Source of the DNA: Sphingomonas sp. KR3-1
GTDB lineage: Bacteria > Pseudomonadota > Alphaproteobacteria > Sphingomonadales > Sphingomonadaceae
Assembly: GCF_040049295.1 (NCBI RefSeq)
Contig: NZ_JBDZDQ010000001.1
Span: forward strand, 1,178,001-1,242,000
Length of the DNA: 64,000 nt
Reading direction: 5' to 3'
Part shown: one piece after another, positions 60,094-64,000 of the stretch
Layout: each line of letters opens with the position of its first letter
How positions within the stretch are numbered: position 1 is the first letter of the stretch
Translations under genes and position numbers: made by a program
Notes under the pieces: model-generated
What the model saw: the letters and a program-made list of their open reading frames with translations, nothing else
Database searches by the model: none
Told to the model about the DNA's origin: nothing

Positions 60094-61116
60094 ATGGTGA
60101 TGCGCCGTTCGCTCGACATCGCCGTGGAACGGCTTCCGTTTGCGAAGCCGTTCCGCATCTCCGGCCATGTCTTCACCGAGTCTCCGGTGGTGGTCGTCAC
60201 GCTGCGTGACGGCCTCCACACGGGGCGCGGCGAGGCGAGCGGCGTCTATTATCTGGGCGACGACGACGCGGCGATGACCGCGGCGCTGGCGACGGTCGCC
60301 GACGGGCTGCGCGGAGGGATGAACCGAGCGGAGCTGCACCAGGCGCTCCCGCCCGGCGGCGCGCGCAACGCGGCGGACTGCGCGCTGTGGGAGCTCGATG
60401 CCAAGCGCGAGGGCGTGCCGGTGTGGAAGCTCGCGGGGCTCCCCGAGCCCAGGCCGCTGCTGACAACCTTTACCTTGGGTGCCGACGATCCCGCCGTGAT
60501 GGCCGAGGGCGCGCGCGGCTACGCCAATGCACGCGCGCTCAAACTGAAGCTCACCGGCGATCTCGACCTCGACATCGCCCGGGTGCGCGCGGTCCGCGCC
60601 GAGCGGCCGGAATGCTGGATCGGCGTCGACGCCAATCAGGGGTTCGAGATCGGGGAGCTCGAGCCGCTGATCGCCGCGCTGGTCGATTGCGGCATCGCGC
60701 TGCTCGAGCAGCCGCTGGCGCGCGGGCGCGAGGCGGATCTCGATGGGTTCAAGTCGCCGATCCCGATCGCCGCCGACGAGAGCGCGCTGACGCTCGCAGA
60801 TGTCGACGGACTGGTCGGTCGGTTCGACACCGTCAACATCAAGCTCGACAAATGCGGCGGGCTTACCGAGGCGATCGCCATCGCGCGGCGGGCGCGCACG
60901 CTTGGGCTCGACGTGATGGTCGGCAATATGGTCGGATCGAGCTGGGCGATGGCGCCGGCCTGGCTGCTCGGCCAGCTCTGCGACGTGGTCGATCTCGACG
61001 GCCCGACCTTCCTCGCCACCGACCGGGTGCCGGGCATCGTCTACCGCGACGGCATGATCGATTGCCCCGAGGCAGTCTGGGGTCAGCGTGCCCTTTCGGC
61101 CACGCCTGCAACTTAA
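60094..61116 (+). CDS. dgcA: N-acetyl-D-glutamate racemase / dipeptide epimerase-like (enolase superfamily)
   Basis: A 340-residue enolase-superfamily enzyme. The KxK motif is in ALKLKLTGD, metal ligands in GVDANQGF (Asp), LLEQPLARG (Glu) and IAADESAL (Asp), and the opposing catalytic Lys in NIKLDKCGG. This set defines the dipeptide-epimerase/DgcA group. The neighbouring DgcN-type gene favours DgcA, which racemises N-acetyl-D-glutamate in D-glutamate use, over a muropeptide epimerase. It starts four bases after the hydrolase stop. Confidence 0.82.
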   Translation: MVMRRSLDIAVERLPFAKPFRISGHVFTESPVVVVTLRDGLHTGRGEASGVYYLGDDDAAMTAALATVADGLRGGMNRAELHQALPPGGARNAADCALWELDAKREGVPVWKLAGLPEPRPLLTTFTLGADDPAVMAEGARGYANARALKLKLTGDLDLDIARVRAVRAERPECWIGVDANQGFEIGELEPLIAALVDCGIALLEQPLARGREADLDGFKSPIPIAADESALTLADVDGLVGRFDTVNIKLDKCGGLTEAIAIARRARTLGLDVMVGNMVGSSWAMAPAWLLGQLCDVVDLDGPTFLATDRVPGIVYRDGMIDCPEAVWGQRALSATPAT

Positions 61117-61140
61117 TTGTCAAATTGGATTGACTCTTCT

Positions 61141-61168
61141 CTGATCAGGATAATAGCATCCTGATCAG
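61141..61168. promoter_or_regulatory. Perfect palindrome upstream of the TonB receptor (operator candidate)
   Basis: Arms CTGATCAGGAT and ATCCTGATCAG, 11 exact bases each, around AATAGC. It lies 25 bases after the dgcA stop and 58 bases before the receptor ATG. The lack of a T run and the AT-rich core argue for an operator more than for a terminator. Confidence 0.6.
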
Positions 61169-61180
61169 GCAAGTAGCCAT

Positions 61181-61197
61181 CGTCCACGAGGTGGACG
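61181..61197. promoter_or_regulatory. Second palindrome upstream of the TonB receptor
   Basis: Arms CGTCCAC and GTGGACG with a three-base spacer, 29 bases before the receptor ATG. It could form a small leader hairpin near the ribosome binding site or be a second protein site. Confidence 0.45.
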
Positions 61198-61226
61198 CCA
61201 TCGAAGTCCCGAGGGGGAGACCGACG

Positions 61227-63428
61227 ATGACGCGCATGACCAACCGAGCCAAATTGCTGATTACCGTCGCGGCGGGCACGCTGATGCCCTGCGCAGCCTT
61301 CGCGCAGGACGCCGCGCCCGCCGCGCATTCCGACGACGAGATCGTCGTCACCGCGCAGAAGCGCGAGCAGAAGCTTCTCGACGTGCCGGTTTCGATCAGC
61401 GTCGTCAGCGGCGAGGAACTGAAGGAACAGGGTGCCGCCTCGCTCACCGACTATGCGGGCTATGTGCCGGGACTGCAGGTGACGACCACCGGCACGCCGG
61501 GCCAGACCACGATCACGCTGCGCGGCATCGCGCCGCTCACCGCCAGCCAGACCGTCGGCATCTATCTCGACGATGCGCCGGTGGGATCGAGCGCGATCTA
61601 CAATCGCGGCGGGCAATTCTCGCTCGACCTGCTGCCCTATGACATCGAGCGCATCGAAGTGCTGCGCGGGCCGCAGGGCACGCTCTACGGCGCAAGCTCG
61701 ATCGGCGGCCTGCTCAAATATGTGACGGTCTCGCCCAGCACGACCAAGTTCAGCGTGCGCGGCGGGGTCGAGGGCTTCGGGATCAACGGGGCGGGGCAGC
61801 TCGGCTGGGCCGGCCAGACGATGTTCAACGCGCCGCTGGTCGAAGGCAAGCTCGGCGTCACCGGCAGCTTCGCCTGGCGCAAGACGCCGGGATTCGTGAA
61901 CAGCGTCAACAACGCGAGCCTGCGCGACCAGAATGACTATGAGCAGGTCGGCGGCCGCGCCGCCCTGCTGTGGCAGGCGAGCGACCGCTTCACCGCGCGG
62001 CTGACCGCGATCTACCAGGACCTCGATTCGAACGGCAACGGGCTCTACGCCGCCGATCTGACCGGCAAGCGGCTCGGCGACGGCATGTCGTACAACAACT
62101 ATGTCGGCGAGGCCTTCAAGACCGAGCTGCAATATTATGCCGCGACGCTCGACTATGATTTCGGCGGCGTGACCGCGACCTCCACCACCACGCACAGCAC
62201 CACCCACGCGACCCAGCTCCAGGACGCCACCTATGCGTTCGGCGTGCTGTTCCCGCTGCTCACCGGTGGCGCGATCGCACCGGGGGTCACCCCGTTCGAG
62301 ATCAAGCTCGGCCTGCGCAAATGGACCGAGGAAGTGCGGCTGGCCTCGGCGAGCGGCGGTCGCTTCGAATGGCTGGTCGGCGGCTTCTACACCGACGAGA
62401 AAAGCTCCAACTCGCAGCTCGTCCGCTCGTACGACATGGCGGGCAACGTCATTCCCGCGCTGGATCCGCTCGCCACGGTCGGCCTGCCGGCGACCTACAA
62501 GGAATATGCCGTCTTCGGCAACGCGACGCTGCGCTTCGGCAAGCGCTTCGAAGTGACCGGCGGGGTGCGCTGGGCCCGCAACGACCAGACCTTCCGCCAG
62601 ATCAGCTCGGGCGCGATCGTGCCCCAGGCGAACGATCCCGGCAAATCTTCGGAGGAGGTGGTCACCTGGAGCGTCAGCCCGCAGGTCCATCTGAACAAGG
62701 ACGCGATGCTCTATGCCCGCGTCGCCACCGGCTATCGCCCGGGCGGCCCCAACGTCATCGTTCCCAACGTGCCGCCGAGCGTCGGCTCGGACACGCTCAC
62801 CAACTATGAGGCGGGCTTCAAGGCGGACCTCGCCGGGCATGCCGTCTCGATCGACATCGCCGCCTTCTACATGGACTGGAACGACATCCAGGTGACGCGC
62901 GCATTCGGCGGCGTCTCCGGCCAGGCCAATGGCGGCCGCGCGCGCAGCCAGGGCGTCGAGGGCACGCTGGAGATGCGCCCGACGCCCGGCCTGACGCTCG
63001 GGCTGACCGCCTCCTACACCGATGCCAAGCTCAGTGAGGACGTGCCCGAGATCAGCGGCGCGGACGGCGACCAGCTGCCCGGCGTGCCCAAATTCAGCGG
63101 CTCGGCGCGGCTCGACTATCATGCAGGGTTCGGCGACCGGCTGTCGGGCGATTTCGGCATCGGCGTGCGCCATGCGAGCAGCCGGCTGTCGCTGGTCGAG
63201 AGCGATCCGCTGACGGCGCGGGCAACGCCCTATACTGCGGTCGATCTCAACGCGGCGCTAAACATCGGCGAGCATTGGAAGCTGCGCGCCTATGCCCGCA
63301 ATCTCCTCGACGACAAGGGCGAGCTGCAGCGCTCGACGCTGACCGACGGGCTCAACCAGCCGAGCTTCCTCGCGATCACGCCGCTCCAGCCGCGCACGAT
63401 CGGCGTCGCTTTCGATCTCTCGTTCTGA
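61227..63428 (+). CDS. TonB-dependent outer-membrane receptor
   Basis: A 733-residue receptor. Signal peptide MTRMTNRAKLLITVAAG..AFAQ, TonB box DDEIVVTAQKREQK, plug motifs LRGIAPLTASQTVGIYLDD and VLRGPQGTLYGASSIGG, and a barrel ending TIGVAFDLSF with terminal Phe. GGGAG precedes the ATG. It sits between dgcA and dgcN, so the ligand could be a D-amino-acid-containing peptide or cell-wall fragment. This is inferred from position. Confidence 0.93.
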   Translation: MTRMTNRAKLLITVAAGTLMPCAAFAQDAAPAAHSDDEIVVTAQKREQKLLDVPVSISVVSGEELKEQGAASLTDYAGYVPGLQVTTTGTPGQTTITLRGIAPLTASQTVGIYLDDAPVGSSAIYNRGGQFSLDLLPYDIERIEVLRGPQGTLYGASSIGGLLKYVTVSPSTTKFSVRGGVEGFGINGAGQLGWAGQTMFNAPLVEGKLGVTGSFAWRKTPGFVNSVNNASLRDQNDYEQVGGRAALLWQASDRFTARLTAIYQDLDSNGNGLYAADLTGKRLGDGMSYNNYVGEAFKTELQYYAATLDYDFGGVTATSTTTHSTTHATQLQDATYAFGVLFPLLTGGAIAPGVTPFEIKLGLRKWTEEVRLASASGGRFEWLVGGFYTDEKSSNSQLVRSYDMAGNVIPALDPLATVGLPATYKEYAVFGNATLRFGKRFEVTGGVRWARNDQTFRQISSGAIVPQANDPGKSSEEVVTWSVSPQVHLNKDAMLYARVATGYRPGGPNVIVPNVPPSVGSDTLTNYEAGFKADLAGHAVSIDIAAFYMDWNDIQVTRAFGGVSGQANGGRARSQGVEGTLEMRPTPGLTLGLTASYTDAKLSEDVPEISGADGDQLPGVPKFSGSARLDYHAGFGDRLSGDFGIGVRHASSRLSLVESDPLTARATPYTAVDLNAALNIGEHWKLRAYARNLLDDKGELQRSTLTDGLNQPSFLAITPLQPRTIGVAFDLSF

Positions 63429-63446
63429 CCTCGGAAGGCGCGCAAA

Positions 63447-64000
63447 TGAATGCCCCCTTCGCCGCGCGCAGCACCGCCCTGGTGCTGCCGCAGCCCTACC
63501 TCCTCTTCCTCGGCGACACGACCGAGCCGGGCTATGCCAAGACCGCGTTCGGGCTGCGCGACTGGGCCGGGGACAAGTGCGTCGGCGAGTTCGCGCTGGC
63601 CGGCGCCACCGTCGCCACCGGCCTGCCGCGGCTGACGCCTGCGGAAGCGGCGGCGCAGGGTGCACGCGGGCTGGTGATCGGCGTCGCCAATCCGGGAGGC
63701 GTTATCCCGCCTTCCTGGCGCCAGTCGCTGGTCGAGGCGCTCGAGGCGGGGCTCGACATCGTCTCGGGCATGCATGTGCGGCTGGGCGATATCCCTGAAT
63801 TGGCCGAGACCGCCGCGCTGCTCGGGCGCCGGTTGATCGACATCCGCGTGCCCCCGGCCGAGATCCCGGTCGCCACAGGGCGCAAGCGCAGCGGCAAGCG
63901 GCTGCTCACCGTTGGCACCGATTGCGCGCTCGGCAAGAAATACACCGCGCTGGCGCTCGCCCGCGGCTTCGAGGCGCGCGGGCTCGACACCAGCTTCCGC
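63447..64000 (+). CDS. dgcN: DUF1611 protein, D-glutamate N-acetyltransferase-like (DgcN), 3' partial
   Basis: The first 184 residues are visible; the gene runs off the right edge. MNAPFAARSTALVLPQPYLLF and FGLRDWAGDKCVGEF are typical DUF1611 N-terminal blocks. GTDCALGKKYTALALA is the P-loop-like motif of the family, and GVANPGGVIPPSW lies in the first domain. DgcN acetylates D-glutamate, whose product DgcA then racemises. GGAAGG stands before the ATG. The dgcA-receptor-dgcN arrangement supports the assignment. Confidence 0.82.

Noticed and set aside
1..64000. CRISPR array, prophage, insertion sequence or rRNA operon
   Set aside because: No regular direct-repeat array, phage structural gene, transposase or rRNA sequence was found on either strand. 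Only one tRNA gene was seen.

Overview
This 64 kb window is GC-rich chromosomal DNA from an alphaproteobacterium, almost certainly a sphingomonad (Sphingomonas or a close relative). Three large TonB-dependent receptors of the sphingomonad type, a 4-oxalomesaconate hydratase closely resembling Sphingobium LigJ, the lnt-metK-trmB order and a probable EcfG-type stress promoter all point that way. No insertion sequence, integrase, prophage or CRISPR array is visible. Several intergenic spaces hold large inverted repeats of the kind scattered through sphingomonad genomes.

Layout. 1-13 kb is mostly housekeeping: a partial GNAT acetyltransferase, an Fe-S FNR-type regulator with an FNR-like box in its promoter and a divergent 31-residue membrane peptide, exonuclease III, a frameshifted class V aminotransferase, trmB, two degenerate EAL proteins sitting between trmB and metK, lnt, N-carbamoylputrescine amidase, a YedY-like molybdoenzyme, a GFA protein, a family-5-like uracil-DNA glycosylase, folK and tRNA-Lys. 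13-39 kb is a large catabolic region: TonB receptor, secreted hydrolase and a PEBP-carboxylesterase fusion; then a LigB-type extradiol dioxygenase, HpcH/HpaI aldolase, aromatic-acid MFS transporter, LigI/Amidohydro_2 hydrolase, LigJ, two proteins of the 4,5-dihydroxyphthalate decarboxylase family and two TPP enzymes. A LysR regulator with two DNA-binding domains and a lactonase lie in the middle. Three of these transcription units share an 18-bp sequence 39-50 bases before their start codons, which suggests a regulon. A second TonB receptor and a PD40 beta-propeller protein follow.

39-49.6 kb is one long chemosensory operon on the minus strand: a soluble receptor with two signalling tips, a triple-CheW protein, CheB, CheR, CheA, a STAS-like small protein, a CheY-like regulator, CheC and a PAS hybrid histidine kinase. 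Most of its genes overlap by 1-8 bases. There are no flagellar genes nearby. 49.8-52.3 kb carries stress-type genes (hemerythrin, DUF2252, phasin-like, and a coupled pair of small genes behind a probable EcfG promoter). 52.5-56.6 kb is a three-gene cassette that looks like a nucleotide-signalling or conflict system: a TIR-TM-repeat protein, an AT-rich orphan, and a TPR-S/SLOG-like/degenerate-cyclase protein. 56.6-64 kb holds a CRP-type regulator and a probable D-glutamate/D-amino-acid module: XRE-cupin regulator, serine hydrolase, DgcA, TonB receptor preceded by two palindromes, and DgcN cut by the window edge.

Functions are assigned by reading motifs and recalled family features; no database search was possible. 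Start codons were chosen by ribosome binding site, overlap with the upstream gene and family length, and doubtful ones are flagged.
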